Positions 1 through 28,168 of a DNA stretch of 64,000 nt are shown here, in pieces (positions within the stretch are counted from its first letter, which is position 1; each line of letters starts with the position of its first letter). This DNA is from Aporrectodea caliginosa. Its lineage: Eukaryota > Annelida > Clitellata > Crassiclitellata > Lumbricidae. The notes below the pieces were generated by a model. The model saw only the letters and a list, made by a program, of their open reading frames with translations. It had not been told where the DNA came from and did not search any database. The stretch lies in contig JACEVL010006441.1 of assembly GCA_020284085.1 (NCBI GenBank), forward strand, positions 1,133,001 through 1,197,000, written 5' to 3'. The translations under genes and the position numbers were made by a program.

Positions 1-2112
1 AAAGACCCTTCCAAATGATAGCGAAAACATTAAGAAATGCTAAAAATGTATAAAGTGCTTAATGTTTAATACTACTAAAAAGCTGGTAATAAACTAGACT
101 CATATAGTTCGAAATTCGAGATTGCATTTTTTAGTGTAAAAATTTAAAAAAATTTATTCTACATGTATTGAGCCATTTTGCTTCTTTTTTTAAGGGGGTT
201 CTGGGAGTGTTGACATAATTTTTAGGGGGTCCGTCAATGTTTGACAGTTGTTGACAAGGGGGGAGGGGGTCAAAAACTGCCTAAAATTTGTTGACATAAT
301 TAATGGATGACCCCTACTGGGACAAAGTCTGCTGCACTACTTTCAGTGCTATTGGAAACTAACAATGAAAGTAGACAATTACCTGGGGCAAGTCAGCAAA
401 ACTAGTGGGGTAAATCCTATGACTAAAATATGCACTGGGCCTCGGGATGTCCCACTCTCATTAGAATCTACATAGCTAACTGTGAACTGTGAATACATGC
501 ACGACCCTGCACATATAGGCCCATCGGTCTACCCACAGATGGCGGTAAATGCTCAAACAGTTTAAGTTGCCAAATAATTTTAATGTCTTCAATGCAGTAC
601 TTGACTTTGGTAAGCACTAAGCAGTCTATCAATGTCCATGATAACTGTCATCAATCCGGCTTCCATTTCATCAAAAAATTCAATTTCCATTTAATAAAAA
701 AAAACTACTTTTATCAATTCAACTTCTTTCTAAGCAAAGAATTAGTCTCTTAAACCGAACTGCTATTTAATTTACGGAAACAATTATTTTCATCAATCCA
801 GCTTCCATTTTAAAGCGACACTATAAAATAATTTGGCAAAGTAAACTACGGTTTAACGCTGAACGTATTGAAACAATTGTTACACGTCCGTCTGAAAACG
901 AGTCGTCAAAGTTTACAAAACCTCCTTGTCACTCGATTGATACCTATGAATGGTTGCCAGTTACAGCGACCACAACGGAGTATTGGTTCGAAAAGGGACC
1001 AGACACTTGCAGAAACATGCCCGAGTCTAATGATTACCAACGTCAAAATAACTTTGTGCAAGGGACAAAATCACAAATTCAATAATAAACTGGTTTGTTC
1101 TTGACCATCGAAAGGCGAGCGTCAACTTAGGAAATGGTTGCTTTTCAGCCGATCTCAAGGTTCAGTTTACTGCTTCCAATGTCTGCTTATGAGTAGCCAA
1201 TAGGATCGATTTTCACTGCCTTCCTTTGTTGATTGACATGCTTAAATTGATTTCATTTGATGAACATCATTACACAGTTTGCAGCTGCTAAAAGCCGCAA
1301 GTGTTCTTGAGCTGTTAACAATGAAGAGAACAGTTTCGAATCGTAATAACAATTTTACTCTAACTGTATGTTGACAATATACTGTAACAAACATTTTGAA
1401 CAACCTTAGATATAGTACCAAAATGCAAAGCTTTTAATTAAATTGTGTTGTATGCATTGACTAATAATTCGAGCAGCATAGCACATAACCCGGCTTTATA
1501 ATTTCATTGCCATGCCTTTACGAGATTCCCGCTATCCCATGCTCAGTCCAAAAAGGGCCCCTCCCATTTATAATGAGCATGGGGCCCTGAGTGGTTAATC
1601 CTGCCCTGGGTGGACATTGTCTTTGAACACTAGGTAGCCAACATGTATGAAGCTACTATTAGGCTTTAAATGCTTACGCTGGCCAACTTTCGATCTGTCT
1701 GATCAATTTTAGGTTTCATTTGCAAACCAGATTTTGCCGAATTCTCAGCCAAGGACAAGGCCTCTGTTGCACAGACCCTGCTCTGCAAACACCTTCAAAC
1801 TGCTTTAAAAGCATTCATTTACATCAGGAAGTCAAGTGTGCAGCAATTTTGGAGGTACTTAATATGCACTATATTTAGCAACTTTATTAAGCAACCAACT
1901 GACAGAACATCAATCAAAGAGGCTGAGCAACTGTGCGTGAAAGAAATTGCTCAAGCATTTCGATACCGTGTCGACAATATACATACAGACACATACGTAA
2001 TAAGCATACATGCATGCATGCTGGAATGTTGCAAGACCTCAGATACAACAACACTGCAATCTACCTAACCTTTAACTTCATAACCTAAAATAATATTGGA
2101 AGCAGTTTCCTT
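1..2112. other. Region without an established gene; two weak plus-strand ORFs and repeat debris
   Basis: At about 186-310 there is a GT-rich stretch with gggggtcc and ttgacataat repeats that looks like half of a palindromic MITE. From about 780 to 1087 an open plus-strand frame reads through TYEWLPVTATTTEYWFEKGP and ends in two stop codons. At 1715-2068 another open frame starts after a tttag acceptor (FICKPDFAEFSAKDKASVAQ) and reads to a stop at about 2068. Neither is recognised. The second overlaps the expected RDM1 3' UTR on the other strand. They could be exons of an unrecognised plus-strand gene or chance ORFs. Confidence 0.3.
1883..1888 (-). promoter_or_regulatory. Possible polyadenylation signal of the RDM1 gene
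   Basis: AATAAA on the minus strand about 225 bases after the RDM1 stop. It overlaps a weak plus-strand ORF candidate (1715-2068). Confidence 0.3.
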
Positions 2113-5100
2113 TCAGTCCCAGTCAACCTCATCTCCTGCAACTAATTCTGCCAAAATTCTACGATTATTTTCATCCACTTCTGTCACAGAATCTACACCG
2201 ACGTCACCACTGTTGTCATCGTCATCGTTTTCTTGGTCTGTTAAACACAGGCTTTCGGCTTCACCATCGAGAACGTTAATCTACAAATTCAATAAAAGCA
2301 GTCTACTATGATGTGTGCACACCAAAATGCGGTTAGCAATTGGTCATAACATTAAAATATTCATAATATTAAAAGAAATTCTTACTTACTTACTTACAGT
2401 CAGTGAGTTTTATTCCTGTATATTTTATATAGTCTACACTAAATTTCATGATTAATTTCAGAATAAAAATAATTTCCTTTTTCTAGTCCAAGGTATTGCA
2501 ACTTAGCTTAAACTTGATATAGCATTGGAAATAAAGATATTATTTTGACCTTGGTAAATAAAAAAACCACGAAAACTGCCCAGTGTAAGATAGAGAACAA
2601 TAAAAATTCAGAGGTAAAACAGCAGAACCCATAGAAATTCTGAGTTTAAGAAAGATTATTACTGGCAATACAATAATAATGAACACAGAACACAGTAAAA
2701 TTTAATTACCTATACTTTACTTATTGTTTGGACAGATGACCAGCAGTAAGGTATACAAGTACACAAGTACATACACCGTAGTCACACTTCATTTTAGCCA
2801 TTTGTGTTGTATAGCACTTACCAGTAAAACCTCACTATAAATCTTAAATTAAGCTCTGCCACTGACATACTTGGGTGATGCTAGTCCAACACCTGGACGC
2901 TAATCGTCATTATGACGATGTCGTTAAGCAGAAACTACCTACATAATAAACTGAGGTCTGAGCAAAAATACAACAGAACCAATATACACTGTTCAACAGC
3001 ATATAACGAATAATATAATCAGACAGCACAGTATGCAGAGTAAGTGCAACATATGTCCAATATAATTAGGGGTGGGCAACGATTAAAAATTTTAATCGAA
3101 ATTAATCGCACGATTAAAATTTTTAACGCCGTGATTAATTTTTAACGCATGTCACAATAGATAACAAGTACATTAGTACAACTACTGTACCGACTCGGAG
3201 TAATTACGTTGAATATGCGCTATATCAATGATTGCAGTCAAAAAACAAAAGCACACAATGCTTTTACTACTTATTTTTACTTTTTAGTGTTTACTTTTAA
3301 GTTTAAAGTTTAAACTGAGCAGTTTTATCAAGAATTGTTTTAGCGCATTTCTAGAAATAATTGGGCGCAGTGACAATCGCGTTAACTGCGTTAAAAAATT
3401 TAATCGCGTTAATTAATTGACGCATTAATCGCGTTAATAACGCGTTAAATGCCCAGCCCTAAATATAATATACTGTTTCAAGTGAATCAGCTCAACGCAT
3501 ACTCCTTGCCTTTCATTGCTGTTTATGCCAGATGTAAGGGATTATAAAAAGGTGCTACAGCAGAAGCAAATGAAGTGTACATGAATGCTAACCAACGTTG
3601 GTGGAGAAAAATCAGTGTACAGTACCACAGAAATGAAATAACATTGATGTAGCATCCCACTTACTGGCAAGATTTCAAACAATTCCTTTGCCTCAAGATG
3701 TCGATCGATTGTTGTGTCTATTTCTGGATAGACTTTTCCATTCTCCGTTACAACAATGAGAAGTTTACTGAACGCGTCTTGCACAGCGAACTGGTACGCC
3801 TGTTTCTTTGCACGACAGATGGAAGTACTTCGACTGCTGATGTCTAAAACAATTTTAATTATTTCAGTTTCAACATTATCATTTAATCTTTATTGTATTG
3901 TATAATCTTTAGCACTATAGTTAAGTATCTAAAACATGTGATATTAAGTGGCTTGATAGATACATATGTTTTTTTTGCCTTGTTGAATTACCACAGTACT
4001 GCGATACACACATACATAAATGTTTATATACATACATATGTAAACATACAGTACTTTAATATATATATTTCATATAATATATATAACAGATAAACCATAA
4101 TTCTTTTCAAGTTGATTATTTCATTAGAAATCACAACATAGCTTTTTCTCTTGGTCAACTGACTTACAGACTATATAGAATTTAACAAGTGATTTTCCTT
4201 TGTAAAAGCAGCCAATTTCGAGGTCTGTTCAGAGTGAATAATTAATTACATTCCTTTCTAAACGTTGTACTTTGTAGACACTTTGCAAGACGTTATCATC
4301 ACCTCTCCCACTGAACTTAGAATCGGTTTCTGCTAACGACCTGATACATTTCTAGTTGCAAATGCATGAAAAACCCAAAATTAGATACAATTATAATTAG
4401 AACAAAATTCATTAATATTGGTAGCCATGCTCATAGGACATTTTGACAAAATAAAATGAAAATAAGATCAATATAATTACATAAAAAACTTGTAATTAGA
4501 GCATTCAATTTGACTTCCATAGTCAGCAGAAAGAAAGCTTTGTACTATAGGAAGCAGCAAATAATAAAGTATGCTGAGTCAGAGTGCACAAAACTAGAGC
4601 AAACTGTGAGATCAAAGATAACATTTGATTACAAACAAGCAAATACACCTGCAGAAGTGTTCAGAAGTGTCTATCAAAGGATAGTTAATTTATGCTTTAT
4701 AAGCTTTGTGTTACAGAATTTTGCCGATCTAAAAAAGAATTGCAAATAACTGTTTTTAAAGACTTTGCTCACCAGTTCTGTCCCAATATTGAACAGCAGA
4801 ACCCACACCAGAGCAGTGCAGACCATGTTTCACAAGGTTCAGCTGCACCCGACATTCATAGCACACAACGACCAACTTGCTATCGCTGTCAGTTTCCGAC
4901 TTCCTTTCTTGCAACTGTAGACACAAAACCATCTCATTAGCCACACAAAAAACTGACACTTCCAAAGCTAAATTTTTCAACATAATTATAAACCACTGTT
5001 ACCTTGTTAAGAATAGTTCACGGCCAACAATAGCAACATATAATAGTTATAATAGTTAGCAAAACTCTTAATGTTCGATTAAAAGTAGAGGAGACAGCTT

Positions 5101-8100
5101 GCTCCAGTTTCATGTTGGCTGTTTGAAACGCATAACTAGGTCTTTCAGTGGTTTGTGGAGAGTTTTAATCTCTGTGGTTAACACTGAACTCCAAATAGGT
5201 GATTCAATGTTATGAAAGTTTCCAGATGTTTAACTACTGTTACTGTGTCAGCACTTTAGGAAAACATAAAGCCCAAAAGTATGATGGGGGGGGCCAGATA
5301 GCGCATTGGAAAACATCTGTATGGCTGTTTGAAACACATAAGCTGTCTGTTCTGTTAGTAGTTAAGTCTTTCAGTGGCTTTTGTTAATATTATTATTATT
5401 TTCTTCTTAAAGTATCCTTAACCTTTTGCGGTCCTATTCCCGTGGGGCGGGACATTCCCTGCCGTTGCGGTCCTATGTCCCGCCTGGCGGGACATGCACC
5501 TAGGCCAAGCCCATAAAGTCTTGTGTCTCTTGCAGTGGACCAACTATTTATATCAAATACGGTATATATAAATGTAGGTCGTCAGTGCCCGGTATTTATT
5601 CAATGTTATGAAAGTTTCCAGAGTCATTTTTTGAATTTTCCAGAGTACATTTTAATCACTTTCCTATTATATATAGGCCTAAAGTTAAAAACATTTGCCT
5701 CCTCTCCTTATAGTCATTTTTATATTGTTTTCCTCAGTTCAGATCAATTAGTAAAAACAAAAATATCGAAACAACTATGTTCACTTAATTTAGCCCATGC
5801 AAATGCAATCACTGGTGGTTGATGGGGGGGGCCTGAGACCCCTTGAAGAGGCTATAAGAACCCCCATTGTGAATGCACCTAATTGAAACTACTTTGCCCC
5901 TATGCAGTCGGAGGCTCATGCTCAAGGCTTGTAACACAGCACTGCCTGCATCTCCAATCAGCTTGGTTTTCTTCACTTTGAGATCTTTGCTGCACAGACA
6001 AATAATAACATACTGGGACTTGTTGTAATGAACAATGCTGCTATCTCTGTCGACGGTGTTAGCAAGACCTTCAGCAATGTTATATACTCACACTCTGCTT
6101 AAGCAATCATAGACCTCCTAATTTCTTGCACAAAGAAATCACGCCAAAACAAGCGTTAAATAATCGATCTGAACAAATTCCCTGAGTGATGGAGGAATTC
6201 CCTGAGTTTTCCCTGAGTTTTCCATAGTTAAGAAATTCCCTGAGTTTTCCCTGATTTCCCTGTTTTCCAGAGTTGTGGCCACCCTGTTCATTTGCATGCT
6301 AACAAGATGGGTAAACAAGAAGGGTAAAACCTCTACAAAGACTTCCAGGACTACACCCCACAGACTTTTCGAGATATATCACACAAAGGCAAAATTCGAC
6401 AAACACAGTAAGCAATGCTAATGCAAAAGCAACAAGCCTAAGTACTTGTGCTGAAAATATTACAAATACTTAGTAAGTTGTGTGCATATCTCTATTATTT
6501 ATTATTTATTTCCAATAATGTATATAGTATTATATGTACAGATTACCTATTGCAAATAATACCAGCAGATGTCCCGCATAGAACTGTTATTTGTGCATAA
6601 CAGCTAGTTAGGGACAATGTTTGCATGCATACCAGAATGTTTAGAGTAAATATAGAATACTTACGATAATAAATAACTGTAGCATAAATGATATAGACTA
6701 ATAAAAAAAATTCAGACCTAATAGGCCAGGCACAATTTTTTTTTAGGGTTAAGAAGAACGATCTCTGCTTACCGACTGAACTGAAGTTGCCCATGCGTTA
6801 AAGCCAAGATAATAGTTGACAAGTTCGTAGCACTTTGTGTAATACAAAGTTTGCTGAGTGTCTGCAGAAGCCTTTCTTGTGGGATACTTCATCTGCAAAC
6901 ACAAATCCAACACCTCTGACAATACACAATAATTAAAAAGTAAACATTACTTGCTTTACAAAAAAGAAAACAGGTTACTCACTCTACATGTCTTCAAATA
7001 TTACTTTACTATAAGAAAACTCAAGTTGACATAGCCGCAACTTAAACACGCCATAAACAAATGCATAATACCCATAAAAACACTATAAGTAGGTAGCTGC
7101 TTGTCACAGACACGCATCAGTCTTCTCAATACCAGTTCATGACAACAAATATAGAAAGCTGAAGATTGAGCAATAGAAATTAGCTCATAAAATATAACAG
7201 AAATTCAAATTTTTTTAAATTTCAGTTTTATTGTACTATAGTAAGGTAATAAACAGAAACTTGGAATGATTCTACCTTGAGGTTGTGGCTACCAAAGAAC
7301 AGTCTGCCACGTAGCTTTTCCTTTGCTTTAGCAGCACTGAGATGTGAATAGAAGTTGACAAACGCATAATAACCATTCTGATTCTTATCTGGATCATTTA
7401 TAAAAATAAAAGAGAAGTTTTTTAATTTCTTAGTTATACTGTATAAATACATTTCATTTACAAATACATTTTGTTTAACATTTAGGCCGTATTGACTGCA
7501 AACAAATAAAATTTACAAATATTTAGTAATTGTAGAATGACCTTAATAATAATCCTTCTCAGATCACAGCAGATATGTCAAATAAAGCCATTGTGTCACT
7601 GGCACACTGACTTGTATTTTCACCTAGGCCACTAGCATTATCAAAAAGGTAAGCAGTACACAGAATTGTAATTAAAACTGCAAATTTATAAATTGCAACT
7701 GGACAAGAAATGCATCAGCAGTGCTCCAGAAACTCCTCACCATTGCTGGTGCATCACTACAAGTCCTCCAATTGCCTTACTCAGACAACAGCTCACACAC
7801 AAATGACAATATATTGAAAAAATTCTCATACTTTCAACGGAACTCTCTTGCACCTTTGTAGTTTTACCATTTGATTCAAGGACGATGCTTTGACCTGCAA
7901 CGCGACTCAAGCCTGATGTGAAGATTCGAATGTCATAGATCAACCCAAATTCTGAGAATTTATTGTATAAATAATTCTGTAACAAACAAAACCGCACAGC
8001 ATGTAACATATTTAAAGAAGTCATTAAATCACAAATACCAAATCAGTGATGTATCAGTATTGATTTTTATGGCAAGACTAAAATTATTATGCAAAATGCA

Positions 8101-10407
8101 CCAATCGAAATTCACCAAGTGACACCGCAATACAAAATCAAGACCCATTTTTAGAAAAATCCTGTAGAAATCCTGTCAATGAGGAAATCAAATGTCAGGT
8201 AAGCAACCTGTTTAATTAAGTTAAGACCTGAATGACATTAAAGAATTGAAGAACTGCTGGACATGGAATTCAAAGTCTGGGCATGGAATTCAAAGTCTTT
8301 GGACAATCCATAAAGAATGTGCAAGGGTCTAACGCTGGTTTAGTGTAACAATAGCTGAAAACCGACAGCCGATTACCCACTGAAAGAATGTAGGCTACTT
8401 TCTGTATTTGTTAATATGTTCAGGAGAGGGCGAATAATGACACCCATGGAGCACAGCCTAGTTCAATGGAAGAAGAGTAGCACTAATGGCGTCGTGAGGG
8501 TCGTTTAGGGTCAGGGTTAGGGTTTGTGTTGTCATTAGAATATCTTCAAAATCGGGACCCCTAAAGCGCAAGTTTACCGATGTTCATTCGGGTCGGACTT
8601 AGAAAATCACTTTCGGGGATCCGGCCGAAATTCCTTTCGGGGATTCGGGTTTCGGGAATTACAGTAGTCGTCGACCAGAAATCAGACCGACAATTCTCGC
8701 GAAAGCTATATATTTATTTCCCTAATTTTATAAACTTACACAGATTTCTCCTTCGTTCGTATTTTCTGCTGGAATGTGAGTAATGTATAAAGTTTTGTTG
8801 TTGTCTACTGGTCGGAAGAAATCAATGATTTCAACAGAGATATGAGGGACAAAACTCTCCATTAACCACAACTATTTGATCACAAACACAAAGTCAAATT
8901 ATTCTACGATTAAATTAAATGCAATAAATTAATTACTAAAATAATAGAAAAGTAATTTACACATTTTCCAAATACGCGGCTTTAACTTACAACTTCCGTT
9001 TAAAGTAAGTAAGTAAGTATATTCCTTATTACTCCACTTGCAAACACACAATGGGACATAAAATAATTATGTTATAATACATCGAAGTAATAATTAGTAA
9101 TTAAAGATGTAAATTAAATAAAAGTTGAGTAAAATGACTGAAATGCTAGTGTCAAAAAGCCAGATATATGCAGCATATTAGTGATAAATCCCTTTCCAGT
9201 CAACAAATCACAGAGCGATACCTCAAGATTAGGGGCCCGTCCATAAATGACGTCACGCTATTTTGGCCGATTTTGACCCCCCTCTCCCCCTCGTCACACT
9301 TCGTCACAAAAAGTCACACCCCCTGAAAAATGACGTCACAAAGCTCTGACCCCCCTAAAACGAAACTTCCACATGATAATAAAACATGTTTCAATGCCCA
9401 ATTATTGTCATTGTAATAAGTATTTAAAAATCTTATGGTGACAAATATTTAAATAATTAGAAAATTATTAATAATGGTGCCCGTATACATTAAAATAATC
9501 AAAAATTATGAAAATTTTAATACTCAAAATTAGAGCTGTTATTTTAAGATTAAATTGTTGTTAATTGTTAAATTTAATTACACAGACGTGATGTGACGTC
9601 ACACTTGGCTGACCCCCCTCCCCCACGTCACACATCGTCACAAATTTCCGACCCCCTCCCCCTAGGTGCGTGACGTCATTTATGGACGGCCCCTTGAATG
9701 TCAGAGAGGCCTATACATTTTATATTTTTTAAATGAAAATCTTGACATAGGAAAACAGCTTTTGTGCAATCAAAAAATCAAAGGCAAGTTCCTTAAACGT
9801 CCTTAAAATGTATATTAAACTATAATACTAGTCCATAGCTACCCTGAAACCAATCTGAAACAAGTCAGACATTTTATATGCTGAACATTTAGATGCTGAA
9901 AATTTCATTTTATATGCTGAACATTTAGATGCTGAAAATTTCATTTAGGATGTATACAGTCTATTGTAGAGAACTTAGTTTTAAAATGTGTATATTAATT
10001 TTGTGTAGTCATCTGGCGAAAGAAGGCTACAATTTTCATTTATATATTTATTTTTCTTATTAACATAGGGAGAAGCTGCTCTGCTTACCAAAGGTTTTAA
10101 CCATAGAGATGTATATTATATCTATGGTTGTGGCTTCAAAAATTAGCGAAGGGAATATACGTCAGATTCCCTCTAGCGATGATAATAATACCTCTCTACA
10201 GTGTTAATGAAGCCGTACGCTTACCGTGTAGCTTCGCTTGGGAAACAGAAAAACGAAATTCCAAGCTTTTTCTCCACGCGCCCTCATTCGCAGTTGAGTT
10301 ATCAGTGGTTCATCTTCCTCCCTGTTAAAATATTTGCTGCTTACGTTAGTCGTTGTTGCTAATGACGCGCCCTGCATGGCAACATGGTGCGGGACTATAA
10401 GTGCCAA
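2113..10407 (-). CDS. RDM1: RDM1-like protein (RRM plus RAD52 motif), 7 exons
   Basis: Exons in transcript order: 10225-10407 (tentative first exon), 7832-7976, 7276-7388, 6773-6892, 4773-4914, 3665-3843, 2113-2280. All junctions are phase-consistent, giving 349 aa if the first ATG of exon 1 is used. The first three exons form an RNA-recognition motif: a hydrophobic RNP2-like strand (NFVFLF), then FSEFGLIYDIRIF, then GYYAFVNFYS. Exon 4 carries YELVNYYLGFNAW, exon 5 a CYECRVQLNL strand and GVGS, and exon 6 KKQAYQFAVQDAFSKLLIVV. This order and these motifs match vertebrate RDM1 (about 284 aa), whose RAD52-like motif is linked to DNA and RNA binding and the response to cisplatin damage. The C-terminus is acidic and ends in DEVDWD. 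The identification rests on remembered family motifs, not on a search. The first exon is less certain: it has a strong gtaagc donor, the right phase and an RNP2-like strand, but there are several in-frame ATGs, and a start nearer the RRM would give about 310 aa. Confidence 0.82.
2316..2400 (+). repeat. Dispersed repeat ending in (CTTA)n
   Basis: gtgtgcacaccaaaatgcgg, then an attctt spacer and cttacttacttactta. The same unit occurs inverted at 9000-9060, 10990-11060, 14992-15050, 27882-27965 and, with another simple tail, 44276-44350. It is probably the 3' end of a retroelement (LINE or SINE). Confidence 0.6.
3067..3461. mobile_element. hAT-type MITE in RDM1 intron, perfect 8-bp target duplication
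   Basis: Terminal inverted repeats tagggg(t)tgggca / tgcccagcccta enclose 395 bp with long TTTAATCG- and GCGTTAA-rich inverted arms. AATATAAT is duplicated at 3059-3066 and 3462-3469. An 8-bp duplication with this terminus is typical of hAT elements. It has no coding capacity. Confidence 0.85.
5285..5400 (+). repeat. Truncated SINE-like copy (agatagcgcattgga family)
   Basis: ggccagatagcgcattgga and the later ctgtctgttctgttagtagt stretch match the SINE at 61378-61655, with the middle missing. It ends in a TATTATTATT tail. Confidence 0.5.
5418..5512. mobile_element. piggyBac-like terminal fragment at TTAA with GC-rich direct repeats
   Basis: TTAA (5418-5421) is followed by ccttttgcggtcc, a piggyBac-type end. 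A second tgcggtcctat follows about 50 bp later, then gtcccgcctggcgggac, a short hairpin. The other end was not found. Confidence 0.45.
6172..6295. repeat. Dispersed repeat with ttccctgagttttccctgag units and gtggccaccctg end
   Basis: Several imperfect copies of ttccctgagttt, then a gtggccaccctg terminus. The end resembles non-autonomous hAT elements seen in many animals. The target duplication was not resolved. Confidence 0.45.
8580..8660 (-). repeat. Repeat copy carrying the empty site of the 41337 fold-back element
   Basis: On the minus strand this copy reads gaatttcggccggatccc and continues to attttctaagtccgacccga. It matches the sequences flanking the element at 41337-42424 but is uninterrupted. 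It is therefore a paralogous pre-insertion allele of that host repeat. Confidence 0.75.
9231..9695. mobile_element. Palindromic MITE (ggccgtccataaatgacgtc family)
   Basis: Inverted termini of about 27 bp (aggggc(c)cgtccataaatg / catttatggacggcccct) enclose runs of gaccccc and tcgtcaca repeats. It is non-coding. The target duplication is unclear, so superfamily is not assigned. It lies in the large first RDM1 intron. Confidence 0.7.
9871..9942. repeat. Perfect 36-bp tandem duplication
   Basis: Two identical adjacent 36-bp copies containing atatgctgaacatttagatg. Confidence 0.9.
10225..10407 (-). CDS. RDM1: Tentative first coding exon of RDM1
   Basis: This open exon ends in-frame at a gtaagc donor (minus strand, just left of 10225). 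It ends in phase 0, as the next exon (7832-7976) requires. Its last residues, AWNFVFLFPKRSYT, supply the missing first beta strand of the RRM that exon 2 continues with NYLYNKF. There are in-frame ATGs at 10407, near 10377 and further downstream. The last Met before the RRM (MRARGEK) would give a leader of about the same length as in vertebrates. The 2.2-kb intron that follows holds MITEs. No other upstream segment with a matching phase and hydrophobic strand was found between 7977 and 10224. Confidence 0.5.
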
Positions 10408-10615
10408 AAATCTTTGATAAGTGCTCTCTGTGTGATTAATGTATACTATTCATATAAAATCCGCAGTGCTTTTGATTGATATGCGAACGAGTAAACAAAA
10501 GCTTTACACAAGTAGCGAGCCATCCAGTCACCCATCTGTTATACCAATTAAAGTCGATTAATGACAATATTTATTGCTTTGGCCTAATCTTAAAAGGCTG
10601 AAGAAGTTCAGGTTT
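10408..10615. promoter_or_regulatory. Putative bidirectional promoter between RDM1 and TTLL-like genes
   Basis: Only about 208 bp separate the predicted RDM1 start (minus strand, 10407) from the predicted TTLL start (plus strand, 10616). The segment has no repeat I recognise. It contains one CCAAT (in ataccaattaa near 10542) and AT-rich stretches. It depends on both tentative first exons being right. Confidence 0.35.
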
Positions 10616-26797
<16,182 letters not shown>

Positions 26798-27359
26798 CTT
26801 TCCCATTAGTCATTTCTCTCTTGGGACTGGACAAATCAATTGTGTCTAATATGAATTCCTGCTTTAGACCGTCTCTATCAGTTAACTTTCTTGTGTTATG
26901 GCCAGTTCATACCTTATTTATTTTTATCATTACTTTTTACAATTTGTCATCCACATTTGCACTCTTAACTTTTCAGTGTACTGGAAATGGAAGGAAGATG
27001 TATAGAGAATTAAAGGCATAAATAAGTTTTAAAAAGTGGAGATGAATTGCACAAATCAGTACTCTACTAACTGTGCAATTGGACAATGATATCAGTCACC
27101 TACCCACGGCCAAATACTATTACTCTAATGTGATAAATCGCTCATCTCTTCTGCTGTAACTGCATTTATTTAATACTAAAATGATATTGCTAAAATCTAC
27201 TGTTAACTTGTTTTTTAATCATTCACTTTGTATATTATATGAATATTGCTTTTCAGTGAAACTATTAGCTTGGCAAAATGGTGAAAAATATGGTTTATTT
27301 TTGTTTAACACTTTCATTTGTGCATAAACAACATACATTTAATTTTGTTTTCTCTTTAG

Positions 27360-27411
27360 GGTCCGTTGCATTGGTTTCCCAGTCACTTTTAGTACATGCT
27401 CGTTGTTAAGT
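27360..27411. mobile_element. piggyBac-like terminal fragment, inverted
   Basis: gcattggtttcccagtcact, then catgctcgttgttaagtg followed by TTAA. Same family as 20229, 38702-38867 and 39042-39093. Confidence 0.45.
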
Positions 27412-27546
27412 GTTAATTATTGGTTTTGTACACAATGCAACTAAACATATGTACTCTGTCTGAGTAAAACTTATTTTAAGAATTAGTGATATGAAAAATT
27501 TCATTGATTTTAACTCAAGCTTATTTATATCTAACCCACGATTTAA

Positions 27547-27552
27547 AATAAA
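27547..27552 (+). promoter_or_regulatory. Possible polyadenylation signal of the TTLL-like gene
   Basis: AATAAA, the first perfect hexamer noticed after the TTLL stop (26795-26797). It is about 750 bases downstream, so a variant signal nearer the stop is equally possible. Confidence 0.25.
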
Positions 27553-28057
27553 TTTCCTGTTGCTATGAAATAATAGGCCTGGCATAATTTATGACAACAT
27601 TTTACCAGCTGTTTGTGTTCCATAGTCTTGTGATGCAAACATTTCATTACATTTACTAGACTACCCATCACAGAACATCTGCACCCTATAATTATGGGAA
27701 ATGTTTCTTCTCAGGAAAATCCCTCCTCCTTCTTCCTCACTCTTCCATACTATCTTGTTAACTATGGACCATTTACTAGATTATCATATTGGTGTAATTC
27801 TGGTAGCATCCTCTTGAAAAAATCAAGTCAAAATGAGAGCTCTGCACTAATTATATTTACACTTATGACAACTGATAATTTAAGTAAGTAAGTAAGTATA
27901 TTCTTAATTGTACCAACTGCATATCCACACTTTGGTTTACATACATTTATAAACAGCAATTTTAGAGCAGGACTTCTGTTAACTCTCCAAGCCAGTGTTT
28001 TGACATCGAATGCTAACAGGAAGTACACGGAAAGAATTAAAATGCGGCCCATTACTT

Positions 28058-28063
28058 TTTATT
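28058..28063 (-). promoter_or_regulatory. Polyadenylation signal of the NOG1 gene
   Basis: AATAAA on the minus strand, about 105 bases after the NOG1 stop codon. Confidence 0.5.
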
Positions 28064-28168
28064 CTTATCACACAGATCACAGACAGAACAAAATAGCAAA
28101 TGTTTTGACTGTTTATCAACAGAGCTAATTCTTCGATATACAAGTTCATCCCTTGAACGGTTCTGTGT

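Larger units (their letters stand above)
26798..28168. other. Convergent intergenic region between TTLL-like and NOG1 genes
   Basis: Holds the 3' UTRs of both genes. It also contains an inverted piggyBac-like end ending at TTAA (27360-27415) and an (AGTA)n-headed dispersed repeat (27882-27965). No convincing gene was seen. The open frames at 27694-27891 and 27828-28052 have no recognisable features. Confidence 0.6.

Noticed and set aside
7990..8160. Short RDM1 start (MGLDFVLRCHL) directly upstream of exon 2
   Set aside because: The phase fits but the donor is weak and the peptide lacks an RNP2-like strand; the 10225 exon is preferred.
8505..8530. Telomere-like ttagggtcagggttaggg
   Set aside because: Only about three imperfect units within a dispersed repeat; no telomeric array.
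10087..10135. Alternative RDM1 first exon ending at a gtaagc donor near 10082
   Set aside because: In the required phase a stop codon lies a few codons upstream with no ATG; the exon at 10225-10407 fits better.
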